This document shows positions 1-6,378 of a stretch of 7,986 nt of DNA, piece after piece. Source of the DNA: an uncultured Acetatifactor sp. (GTDB lineage: Bacteria > Bacillota > Clostridia > Lachnospirales > Lachnospiraceae). The position numbers and the translations under genes were made by a program. Within the stretch, counting starts at the first letter, position 1. Each line of letters begins with the position of its first letter. The stretch is taken from NCBI GenBank assembly GCA_910577035.1, contig CAJTKW010000111.1:1-7986 (forward strand), given 5' to 3'. The notes under the pieces were generated by a model. It was not told the origin of the DNA and did not search any database. It saw only the letters and a list, made by a program, of their open reading frames with translations.

Positions 1-1
1 G

Positions 2-1516
2 CTGCTGGCGGACCGGGCGGGAGTGAAGGTTCCGGAGATGGAATACACGGAGGAGCAGAAGGCAAGGGCAGGCAGGCGGGCAAGGCTTCTGGAGTTGAAT
101 AAGGAAGCGGCGAAATTCTTTTATTACCAGCTCCGCTCCCCCCGCGGCGAAACCGGCCTCAAGTACCTGCGGGGAAGGGAGCTCACTGAGGAGACCATGC
201 ACCGCTTTGGCCTGGGTTACGCGGGAAAGAACGGGGAAGAGCCGGTGCAGTACCTTCGCGGAAAGGGGTTTGAGGACGAGCTGATTAAGGAAGCGGGGCT
301 GGCGAATTTTTCCGAGCGGAGCGGGCTCAGGTGCCAGTTCTGGAACCGGGTCATGTATCCTATCCAGGATGTGAATAACAGGGTGATCGGCTTCGGCGGC
401 CGTGTCATGGGGGACGGGGAGCCGAAATATCTGAATTCACCGGAAACTCCGGTATTTGATAAACGGCGGAACCTGTACGGACTGAACTTTGCCCGCACGG
501 CCCGCAGCGGCAACATCATTATCTGCGAAGGGTACATGGACGTCATATCCATGCACCAGGCGGGCTTTACCCAGGCGGTGGCGTCTTTGGGGACGGCGTT
601 TACACCGGAGCAGGCCAATCTGCTGCGGCGGTATACGGATACCGTACTGCTGGCCTATGACAGCGACGGTGCGGGAGTGAAGGCGGCCCTGCGGGGGATC
701 GGGATTCTGCGGGAGGCGGGATTGACGGCCAGGGTTATCGATATGCGGCCCTATAAGGATCCGGATGAATTTATGAAGGCCCTGGGAAGGGAAGCCTTTC
801 AGGAGCGCATAGACCAGGCGGAGAACAGCTTTTTCTATGAAATCCGCATGATGGGGGCGCAGTATGATATGAATGATCCGGAATCCAAGACCAAATTCCA
901 CCGGGAGATTGCAAAGAGGCTGTGTGACTTCCCGGAGGATGTGGAGAGGGATAATTATCTGCAGGCAGTGGCGGAGAAATACTTTATCGGCATTGAGAAC
1001 CTGCGGAAGCTGGTTGCTTCCTATGCGGCACAGACAGGGCTGGCAAAGCCTGTGGAGCGCCCGAGGAGCGGAGCCCGGAAGAACAGTCCGGAGGAGAGCG
1101 GGAAAAAGGCCCAGCGCCTGCTGCTTACCTGGATCACGGACGAGCCTGCAGTTTATGAAAAGGTCCGGAAATATGTGGCACCGGAGGATTTTACCGAGGA
1201 ATTGTACCGCAAGGTAGCGGAACGTCTGTTCGCGGGCATGGACGAGGGAGCCTTTCAGCCAGCCGGCATTATCAGTACCTTTGAGGATGAGGAAGAGCAG
1301 CGTGCGGCGGCGGAGCTTTTTAACACCAATCTTCCTGAGCTGGCAACAAAGCAGGACAGGGAGAAAGCCTTTCACGACATTCTTTTTTCCGTGAAAAAGA
1401 ACAGTTACGAATATTTTTCCGCAAGACTGGGCAGTGATGTGAATGCGCTGAATCAGGTGATCGCAGGCAAGAAAGCCCTTGAGGAGCTGGCAAAGGCGCA
1501 TATTTCGCTGGATTAG
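2..1516 (+). CDS. dnaG: DNA primase DnaG (5'-truncated by window edge)
   Basis: DnaG makes the short RNA primers used by the replicative polymerase and docks on the DnaB helicase. The reading frame is open to the window edge (visible start LLADRAGVKVPE), so the true start lies upstream and the GTG at 23 is only an internal valine. About 504 residues are visible. The family usually has about 600, so roughly 90 N-terminal residues, including the CHC2 zinc-binding domain, are missing. Numbering from position 2, the RNA-polymerase-like core includes the YLRGRELTEETMHRFGLGYAG segment and a conserved RVMYPIQDVNNRVIGFGGR stretch. The TOPRIM domain follows, with EGYMDV (Glu176) and the DSDG motif (Asp220, Asp222). 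The 44-residue Glu-to-Asp distance matches that of E. coli Glu265 and Asp309. The last 140 or so residues form the helical DnaB-binding region. rpoD follows after 57 nt, the classic primase-sigma operon order. Family assignment is secure. Confidence 0.97.
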   Translation: MLADRAGVKVPEMEYTEEQKARAGRRARLLELNKEAAKFFYYQLRSPRGETGLKYLRGRELTEETMHRFGLGYAGKNGEEPVQYLRGKGFEDELIKEAGLANFSERSGLRCQFWNRVMYPIQDVNNRVIGFGGRVMGDGEPKYLNSPETPVFDKRRNLYGLNFARTARSGNIIICEGYMDVISMHQAGFTQAVASLGTAFTPEQANLLRRYTDTVLLAYDSDGAGVKAALRGIGILREAGLTARVIDMRPYKDPDEFMKALGREAFQERIDQAENSFFYEIRMMGAQYDMNDPESKTKFHREIAKRLCDFPEDVERDNYLQAVAEKYFIGIENLRKLVASYAAQTGLAKPVERPRSGARKNSPEESGKKAQRLLLTWITDEPAVYEKVRKYVAPEDFTEELYRKVAERLFAGMDEGAFQPAGIISTFEDEEEQRAAAELFNTNLPELATKQDREKAFHDILFSVKKNSYEYFSARLGSDVNALNQVIAGKKALEELAKAHISLD

Positions 1517-1573
1517 GGCAATGATTATAGAATAAGGGAGCCGTTATCCCGAAGGAAGGATGGAATTACTACG

Positions 1574-2686
1574 ATGGATGAAAACATACAGGCGAGGTTT
1601 GACGAGAAGGTCAGAGAGCTTTTAGCGGCCGCTAAGAAAAAGAAAAACGTGCTGGAATATCAGGAAATCAGTGATTTTTTCGGGGACATGCCGTTGGAGG
1701 AGGAACAGTTCGAAAAGATTCTGGAGGTGCTGGAGCAGAATAATGTGGATGTGCTCCGCATTACCGAGACCGACGATGTGGACGACGAGGAGATTATCCT
1801 CACGGACGAGGATGAGGTGGATGTGGAGAACATTGACCTCACCGTGCCTGACGGCATCAGCATCGAGGATCCGGTCCGCATGTATTTAAAGGAGATCGGC
1901 AAGGTTCCCCTGCTTTCTGCGGAAGAGGAGATTGAGCTGGCCAAGAAAATGGAGCTGGGTGATCAGAGTGCAAAGAAGCGGCTGGCCGAGGCCAATCTGC
2001 GCCTGGTGGTCAGTATAGCCAAGCGCTATGTGGGGCGGGGAATGCTGTTCCTTGACCTGATCCAGGAGGGCAACCTGGGTCTGATTAAAGCCGTGGAGAA
2101 ATTTGATTACCGCAAAGGCTACAAATTTTCCACTTATGCTACCTGGTGGATTCGCCAGGCTATTACCAGGGCCATTGCGGACCAGGCCAGAACCATCCGC
2201 ATTCCGGTGCATATGGTGGAAACCATCAATAAGCTGATCCGCGTGAGCCGCCAGCTGCTGCAGGAGCTGGGGCGGGAACCGACCCCGGAGGAGATCGCGG
2301 AGGAGATGAATATGCCCGTGGACCGGGTGCGGGAGATCCTGAAGATCAGCCAGGAGCCGGTGTCTCTGGAGACACCCATCGGCGAGGAGGAAGACAGCCA
2401 CCTTGGCGATTTTATTCAGGATGACAATGTGCCGGTGCCTGCGGATGCAGCCGCCTTTACCCTCTTAAAGGAGCAGCTGGTGGAGGTGCTTGGGACTTTA
2501 ACGGAAAGGGAGCAGAAGGTGCTCCGGTTGAGGTTTGGCCTGGACGACGGCCGGGCCCGTACGCTGGAGGAGGTGGGAAAGGAATTTAACGTCACCCGTG
2601 AGCGTATCCGCCAGATTGAAGCCAAGGCCTTAAGAAAGCTGCGCCATCCCAGCCGCAGCAGGAAGCTGAAGGATTATCTGGATTGA
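1574..2686 (+). CDS. rpoD: RNA polymerase primary sigma factor SigA/RpoD
   Basis: This is the housekeeping sigma factor, which directs RNA polymerase to -35/-10 promoters. At 370 residues it is close to the B. subtilis SigA length (371). Region 1.1 covers about residues 1-65 and is followed by an acidic linker rich in Asp and Glu (67-86). Region 1.2 starts at DPVRMYLKEIG (99-109). Region 2 spans about 138-213, including the 2.3/2.4 motif FSTYATWWIRQAITRAI (185-201) that melts and reads the -10. Region 3 is about 217-265, the 3.2 finger GEEEDSHLGDFIQDD is 270-284, and region 4 is about 300-362. The 4.2 helix-turn-helix TLEEVGKEFNVTRERIRQIE (330-349) reads the -35. The ATG at 1574 is the natural start. 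Its purine-rich Shine-Dalgarno (1551-1560) sits a little far upstream, about 13 nt, unless GGATGG at 1558-1563 is used. The gene lies between dnaG and trmK and overlaps the latter. Confidence 0.98.
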   Translation: MDENIQARFDEKVRELLAAAKKKKNVLEYQEISDFFGDMPLEEEQFEKILEVLEQNNVDVLRITETDDVDDEEIILTDEDEVDVENIDLTVPDGISIEDPVRMYLKEIGKVPLLSAEEEIELAKKMELGDQSAKKRLAEANLRLVVSIAKRYVGRGMLFLDLIQEGNLGLIKAVEKFDYRKGYKFSTYATWWIRQAITRAIADQARTIRIPVHMVETINKLIRVSRQLLQELGREPTPEEIAEEMNMPVDRVREILKISQEPVSLETPIGEEEDSHLGDFIQDDNVPVPADAAAFTLLKEQLVEVLGTLTEREQKVLRLRFGLDDGRARTLEEVGKEFNVTRERIRQIEAKALRKLRHPSRSRKLKDYLD

Positions 2687-3474
2687 AGAAGGACGGGCAG
2701 GTCGTATTGTCAAAGCGGCTGCAGATGCTGGCGGAGATGGTGACACCGGGAAATTCCGTGGCGGATGTGGGCTGTGACCACGCGTTTCTGTCTATTTATC
2801 TGGTGCAGAAAGGGATCAGTCCCCATGTGCTGGCCATGGATGTGCGGGAAGGCCCCCTTGCGGCGGCGCGGGAGCATGTGAAGGACTGCGGGCTGGATAC
2901 ATATATCGGCGTGAGGCTGTCTGACGGAATGGAAGAGATGGAAAGCGGGGAGGCCGAGACCTTAATCTGTGCGGGTATGGGCGGCAGGTTGATGGAAAGG
3001 ATTCTGCGGGCCCAGCCGGAGAAGGCCGGGGGCATGAAGGAGCTGATCCTGCAGCCCCAGTCAGAGCTGAGGGAATTCCGGGCATTTCTGCGCCGGACGG
3101 GTTTTCGGATTCTGGCGGAAAATGCGGTATATGAGGACGGCAAGTATTACTTTGCCATGAAGGCAGCATGTGCCGGGGGCGGAGCCGGACCGGCAGCCGG
3201 TGGAGGCGCCCTGCCTGTAAATCCGGCGGATCTGCCGTGGCAGGATATTTTCGATGAATACGGGGAATTGCTGTTAAAGACCGGGCATCCGGTGGTACGG
3301 CAGTATCTGCTGTATAAGAGGGAGACGGCAGAGGGGATTCTGGAAAGGCTGGAGGCAGGGCAGAGTCCCCGAAGCATGGAAAGAATTGCGGAAATCAGGC
3401 AGGAGCTTGCGGAAATTGACAGGGCGCTTGGCTGGTTCCGGGGATTGCAGGACGGCATGTTTGGGAGGCCGTGA
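2683..3474 (+). CDS. trmK: tRNA (adenine22-N1)-methyltransferase TrmK
   Basis: TrmK uses S-adenosylmethionine to methylate N1 of adenine 22 in the tRNA D-loop region and acts in the cytoplasm. The 263 residues begin with LSKRLQMLAEMV, typical of the family. SAM-binding motif I is VADVGCDHAFLS (26-37), with the acidic AMDVRE segment at 51-56. The family hallmark ICAGMGGRLM is at 95-104, LILQPQSELREFRAFLRRTGF at 121-141, EDGKYYFAM at 151-159, and the C-terminal helical coiled region is about 205-255. The best start is a TTG at 2683 that shares TTGA with the rpoD stop codon. AAGGA at 2668-2672 lies 10 nt upstream, which suggests translational coupling. Residues 161-178 form an Ala/Gly-rich insert between the catalytic domain and the C-terminal helices. 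B. subtilis has the homologue (yqfN) just downstream of sigA, often followed by a Nif3-like gene, which is absent here. The TTG start is an inference; the family call is firm. Confidence 0.93.
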   Translation: MKKDGQVVLSKRLQMLAEMVTPGNSVADVGCDHAFLSIYLVQKGISPHVLAMDVREGPLAAAREHVKDCGLDTYIGVRLSDGMEEMESGEAETLICAGMGGRLMERILRAQPEKAGGMKELILQPQSELREFRAFLRRTGFRILAENAVYEDGKYYFAMKAACAGGGAGPAAGGGALPVNPADLPWQDIFDEYGELLLKTGHPVVRQYLLYKRETAEGILERLEAGQSPRSMERIAEIRQELAEIDRALGWFRGLQDGMFGRP

Positions 3475-3490
3475 ATAAGCGGAATAATAT

Positions 3491-3523
3491 GCCTGGAAAG
3501 AGGGGAGATACTCTCCCGCAGGC
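3491..3523 (+). promoter_or_regulatory. Leader hairpin before the nucleoside kinase gene
   Basis: In the 70-nt gap after trmK an inner 6-bp stem, GGGAGA (3503-3508) with TCTCCC (3512-3517), is capped by a 3-nt loop. It is enclosed by an outer 5-bp stem, GCCTG (3491-3495) with CAGGC (3519-3523). No T-run follows, so it does not look like a terminator. It ends only 8 nt before the Shine-Dalgarno of the kinase gene. It may stabilise the mRNA, mark a processing site or influence translation. The pairing is seen directly; any role is inferred. Confidence 0.35.
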
Positions 3524-3531
3524 GGAATGAG

Positions 3532-3538
3532 AGGAAGG
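3532..3538 (+). promoter_or_regulatory. Ribosome binding site that sets the kinase start
   Basis: AGGAAGG lies 6 nt before the ATG at 3545 and 0 nt before the ATG at 3539. The upstream in-frame ATG at 3527 would place this site inside the coding sequence. The spacing therefore favours 3545 as the start, and the first six codons of the longest open frame are probably not translated. Confidence 0.7.
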
Positions 3539-3544
3539 ATGTCA

Positions 3545-5200
3545 ATGGTCACGGTTACAATTAACGGCGAAAAACGGGAATATGCCCAGGGGACGGCATT
3601 TGAAACCATTGCGGCGGAGTATCAGAAGGAATATGAAGGGCTGATTGCCCTGGTGGCGGCCAACGGAAAGATCAGGGAGCTGTTCAAGAAGGTGACAAAG
3701 GACTGCACGGTGAGATTTTTTACCCTCAGGGATGACGTGGGCTATAAGACTTATGTGAGAACGGCCACCATGCTGCTTTTAAAGGGCATATGTGACGTGT
3801 TCGGCGCCGAGGCGGCAGAGGAAAGCTGTGTGGAATTTGCCATCGGGCAGGGACTCTATGTGAATGTGGCGGGGAAAGTGCCGGTGACGGCGGAAAGTGC
3901 GGAAAAGATCAAAGCCCGTATGCTGGAGCTGGTGGAGAAGAAAATGCCCTTTATGAAGCGTTCTTATCCGTTGGACGATGCCATGGAGCTGTTTCGGAGC
4001 AGGGGAATGAAGGACAAGGAAAGGCTGTTCCGTTACCGCATGAGTTCTCTTGTGAACATTTATGAGATAGACGGCTATTGTGACTATTATTATGGGTATA
4101 TGCTGCCCAACGCAGGATATGTGAAATGGTTTGACGTGATGCCCTATGAGGACGGCTTCATGCTGCTGCTTCCGTCCCGGAAAAATCCCACTGTGGTGGA
4201 GCCCTTTGATGAGAGAAGGAAGCTGTTTGAGACCATGGAAAGCTCTCAGGACTGGGGAAGGAAAGCAGGGATTGAGACGGTGGGAGACTTAAACGACCAG
4301 ATCTGCAGCGGTTCCATGAGCGATCTGATTCTGATACAGGAAGCGGAGCAGGAGCGGAAGATCGGTGAGATTGCCAAGGATATTCTGATTAGGGGCAACG
4401 TAAAGTTTATCATGATAGCAGGCCCGTCTTCTTCCGGTAAGACCAGCTTTTCCCACAGGCTTTCCATTCAGCTGCGGACCATGGGCAAGACGCCCCATCC
4501 CATTGCGCTGGATGATTATTTTGTGAACAGGGAGCAGACACCCAGGGACGAAAACGGGGATTATAATTTCGAATGTCTTGGCGCCATTGACGTGAAGCAG
4601 TTTAACGATGATATGGTCAGGCTTCTGAAGGGGGAGCGGGTGGAGCTGCCCACCTTTAATTTCAAGACCGGACAGCGGGAATACCGGGGAAATTACAAGC
4701 AGCTTGCGGCGGAAGACATTCTGGTTATTGAAGGAATCCACGGCCTGAATCCCGAAATGTCCTATGCCCTTCCGGAGGAGAGCAAGTTTAAAATCTATAT
4801 CAGCGCCCTGACGGCTTTGAATATAGACAATCATAACAGGATACCCACCACGGACGGGCGGCTGCTGCGCAGGATGGTGCGGGACGCCAGGACCAGGGGA
4901 TCCAGTGCCCAGAGGACCATACGCATGTGGCCTTCCGTGAGACGGGGGGAGGAAGAAAATATTTTCCCCTTCCAGGAAGAAGCGGATGCCATGTTTAACT
5001 CGGCCCAGATCTTTGAACTGGCGGTGCTGAAGACCTTTGCGGAGCCGCTGCTGTTCCAGATACCCAAGGATGAACCGGAGTATTATGAAGCAAAGAGGCT
5101 GCTGAAATTTCTGGATTACTTCTTAAGCGTGCCCAGTGAGAGCCTGCCCAATAATTCCATCTGCAGGGAATTCGTGGGCGGAAGCTGCTTTAATGTGTAG
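3545..5200 (+). CDS. TGS-domain nucleoside (uridine-type) kinase
   Basis: This predicted ATP-dependent nucleoside kinase of the uridine kinase/phosphoribulokinase group would feed pyrimidine salvage. It has 551 residues, more than twice the length of a plain Udk. The N-terminus (about 1-60, MVTVTINGEKREYAQGT) resembles a TGS domain. Residues about 65-215 resemble the second additional (editing) domain of threonyl-tRNA synthetase, but the HxxxH and downstream Cys/His metal-site residues are not visible, so editing activity is unlikely. The C-terminal kinase domain has the Walker A loop GPSSSGKT (293-300), the substrate-site segment LDDYF (322-326), IEGIHGLNP near 396, and an Arg-rich lid region (RLLRRMVRDARTRG). 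The start at 3545 is chosen from the AGGAAGG spacing. The gene follows trmK after 70 nt and is closed by the terminator at 5222-5255, so it is probably the last gene of the dnaG-rpoD-trmK unit. The true substrate could be another nucleoside; family confidence is high, specificity moderate. Confidence 0.88.
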   Translation: MVTVTINGEKREYAQGTAFETIAAEYQKEYEGLIALVAANGKIRELFKKVTKDCTVRFFTLRDDVGYKTYVRTATMLLLKGICDVFGAEAAEESCVEFAIGQGLYVNVAGKVPVTAESAEKIKARMLELVEKKMPFMKRSYPLDDAMELFRSRGMKDKERLFRYRMSSLVNIYEIDGYCDYYYGYMLPNAGYVKWFDVMPYEDGFMLLLPSRKNPTVVEPFDERRKLFETMESSQDWGRKAGIETVGDLNDQICSGSMSDLILIQEAEQERKIGEIAKDILIRGNVKFIMIAGPSSSGKTSFSHRLSIQLRTMGKTPHPIALDDYFVNREQTPRDENGDYNFECLGAIDVKQFNDDMVRLLKGERVELPTFNFKTGQREYRGNYKQLAAEDILVIEGIHGLNPEMSYALPEESKFKIYISALTALNIDNHNRIPTTDGRLLRRMVRDARTRGSSAQRTIRMWPSVRRGEEENIFPFQEEADAMFNSAQIFELAVLKTFAEPLLFQIPKDEPEYYEAKRLLKFLDYFLSVPSESLPNNSICREFVGGSCFNV

Positions 5201-5221
5201 GGAAACGGGAAGATATTGCAG

Positions 5222-5255
5222 AGGCGCAATGGCATCACAGTCATAGCGCCTTTTT
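5222..5255 (+). terminator. Intrinsic terminator after the nucleoside kinase
   Basis: AGGCGC (5222-5227) pairs perfectly with GCGCCT (5246-5251). After one A-A mismatch the stem continues as ATGG with TCAT. The run TTTTT (5251-5255) follows directly. It lies 21 nt after the kinase stop codon and ends only 10 nt before the Shine-Dalgarno of the next gene. This is a textbook Rho-independent terminator and the natural 3' boundary of the housekeeping block. Confidence 0.85.
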
Positions 5256-5265
5256 GGCAGAGGAA

Positions 5266-5271
5266 AAGGAG
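5266..5271 (+). promoter_or_regulatory. Ribosome binding site that sets the methyltransferase start
   Basis: AAGGAG lies 7 nt before the ATG at 5279, an ideal spacing. The longest open frame starts 63 nt earlier at a TTG (5216) inside the terminator region. That start has no such site and would encode the hairpin, so 5279 is preferred. Confidence 0.8.
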
Positions 5272-5278
5272 TGCTGAA

Positions 5279-6277
5279 ATGCCGGAATATATCGCAACGT
5301 TTACAACCGGTTTTGGAGAATATATACAGAAACAGATGGCTGAGGATATGCCAGGAATAAAAACGGTAGGGTTATACGACGGATTGATTCACTTTCAATA
5401 TCATGGTGATTATTCCAAGCTGGTCAAGCTGATATATTTCAATAATATTTTTTACGTGTTAAAAGCCTTCCGCGGGAAAAGTATATCTTTTGAACAAATG
5501 ACAAATGCTGTGTGCAAAAAGAAAGAATCCCTGCCTGTCACAAAAGGGTCTTTTCGCATTAGGTTTTCCCGGGAAAACCAGTTCGCAAAAGTAGATCAAA
5601 GCATAACTATAAAAGCCGAAAACCATATTGTGAAAGAATCTGATTTGAAAATTAACAGAGTAAACCCTTCCACAGAAATTTGGTATATTATTCGAACAGA
5701 AGGGGTCGGCTTTTACGGTCAATTACTATTCAAACGTAAGATGACAGAAAAAAACTTAAAGAAAGGGGAATTGCGGCCGGAATTTGCCTATTTAATGTGT
5801 TTATGCGGTAATATTGCAAAGATGGATGTTGTGTGTGACCCCTTTTGCGGGTATGGTTCGATTCCACAACAATTGGTTAAGCGGTTTTCGCCTGAAAAAG
5901 TCATTGCAACAGATATTGACGAGAAAAAGATAATGGCTGTAAAGAAAAAAATGTATAGCAGAAAAACGGAGATTACGTGTTTTTGCTCAAACATTTTCAA
6001 TCTCAGCTGCGTGGAAAACGAATCTGTTGACAAGATCGTAACGGACCCTCCGTGGGGGTATTATGAGGAAATAGAAGACATCGAACGGTTTTATTATCAT
6101 ATGGCAGTGGAATTTCGACGAATTACAAAAGAAAATGCAACAATGGTAATCTTATCTGCAAGAAAACAAGAATTAATGGCAGCATGTTCCAAGGCGGGAT
6201 TCATCATAGAAAAGCAGATTAATACACTGGTAAATGGGAAAAAGGCGGCTGTGTTTATCGTACGAAAGGATTGCTGA
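5279..6277 (+). CDS. TRM11-like class I SAM-dependent RNA methyltransferase (putative)
   Basis: This is a predicted N-methyltransferase, probably acting on an exocyclic amino group of an RNA (tRNA or rRNA guanine). It has 332 residues. The C-terminal Rossmann domain shows KGELRPEFAYLM, as in TRM11-type enzymes, then motif I DPFCGYGSI (187-195), the acidic ATDID segment (Asp212, Asp214) expected to bind the SAM ribose, and motif IV TDPPWGYYEEI with DPPW at 256-259, the NPPY/DPPY-type amino-methyltransferase signature. The N-terminal 150 or so residues (YIATFTTGFGEYIQKQM) may be a divergent THUMP-like or substrate-recognition domain; this is inferred. No signal peptide or membrane segment is visible. 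Two hand-counted 60-base lines (5581-5640 and 5941-6000) are 33% and 28% GC, against 55% at 3601-3660, so the gene is compositionally foreign. A DNA methyltransferase is possible but less likely, as no target-recognition or restriction partner is nearby. Its substrate is unknown. Confidence 0.8.
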   Translation: MPEYIATFTTGFGEYIQKQMAEDMPGIKTVGLYDGLIHFQYHGDYSKLVKLIYFNNIFYVLKAFRGKSISFEQMTNAVCKKKESLPVTKGSFRIRFSRENQFAKVDQSITIKAENHIVKESDLKINRVNPSTEIWYIIRTEGVGFYGQLLFKRKMTEKNLKKGELRPEFAYLMCLCGNIAKMDVVCDPFCGYGSIPQQLVKRFSPEKVIATDIDEKKIMAVKKKMYSRKTEITCFCSNIFNLSCVENESVDKIVTDPPWGYYEEIEDIERFYYHMAVEFRRITKENATMVILSARKQELMAACSKAGFIIEKQINTLVNGKKAAVFIVRKDC

Positions 6278-6300
6278 TTTGTTGTAAAGATTCAAAAATA

Positions 6301-6334
6301 TTGTGTTTCAGGAAACATTGTGTATCAGGAAACA
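6301..6334 (+). repeat. Two tandem 17-bp repeats with dyad symmetry, possible operator
   Basis: TTGTGTTTCAGGAAACA (6301-6317) is followed directly by TTGTGTATCAGGAAACA (6318-6334), with a single difference. Within the first unit TGTTTC and GAAACA form a perfect 6-2-6 palindrome; the second unit has one mismatch. The pair sits 45-78 nt before the chosen start of the GH32 gene. Such symmetry is typical of a dimeric repressor or activator site. It has the TG...CA ends of a LacI/CcpA-type site but not the central CG, so the binding protein cannot be named. No convincing -35/-10 pair is visible nearby. Confidence 0.6.
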
Positions 6335-6378
6335 TGGAATGGTATCTGAGACAGCGTATACACGGAAGTAGGAATAGT

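Noticed and set aside
437..1501. Long minus-strand open frame of 354 codons across dnaG
   Set aside because: It is antisense to a secure dnaG with matching TOPRIM motifs, has no recognisable domain and is rich in residues expected from antisense reading of GC-rich codons. It is a shadow.
1522..1533. Possible promoter before rpoD (TTATAGAAT, -10-like)
   Set aside because: There is no acceptable -35 box at 16-18 bp; the best candidates match two or three bases only. An internal rpoD promoter is known in other bacteria, but this sequence does not prove one.
1536..1550. Small GGGA/TCCC hairpin between dnaG and rpoD
   Set aside because: Only 4 bp with no T-run; it is neither a terminator nor a convincing regulatory structure.
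1886..2401. Minus-strand open frame opposite rpoD
   Set aside because: It lies entirely within the conserved sigma factor regions and has no family features or ribosome site.
4289..4834. Minus-strand open frame of 181 codons opposite the kinase gene
   Set aside because: It covers the P-loop region of a clear kinase gene on the other strand. No recognisable motif or supporting context was found.
5216..5278. N-terminal extension of the methyltransferase from the TTG at 5216
   Set aside because: It would translate through the terminator hairpin and has no ribosome site, while the ATG at 5279 has AAGGAG at ideal spacing.
6304..6317. Catabolite-responsive element (cre) reading of the first palindrome
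   Set aside because: The outer TG...CA bases fit, but the central CG and the flanking A and T of the consensus do not, so I do not call it a CcpA site.
6301..6334. CRISPR array or attachment site reading of the repeat pair
   Set aside because: There are only two units with no spacer between them, no cas genes and no integrase. An operator is the simpler explanation.
6271..6378. N-terminal extension of the GH32 protein
   Set aside because: The residues are unlike GH32 N-termini, the region contains the tandem repeat, and the upstream start overlaps the previous gene.
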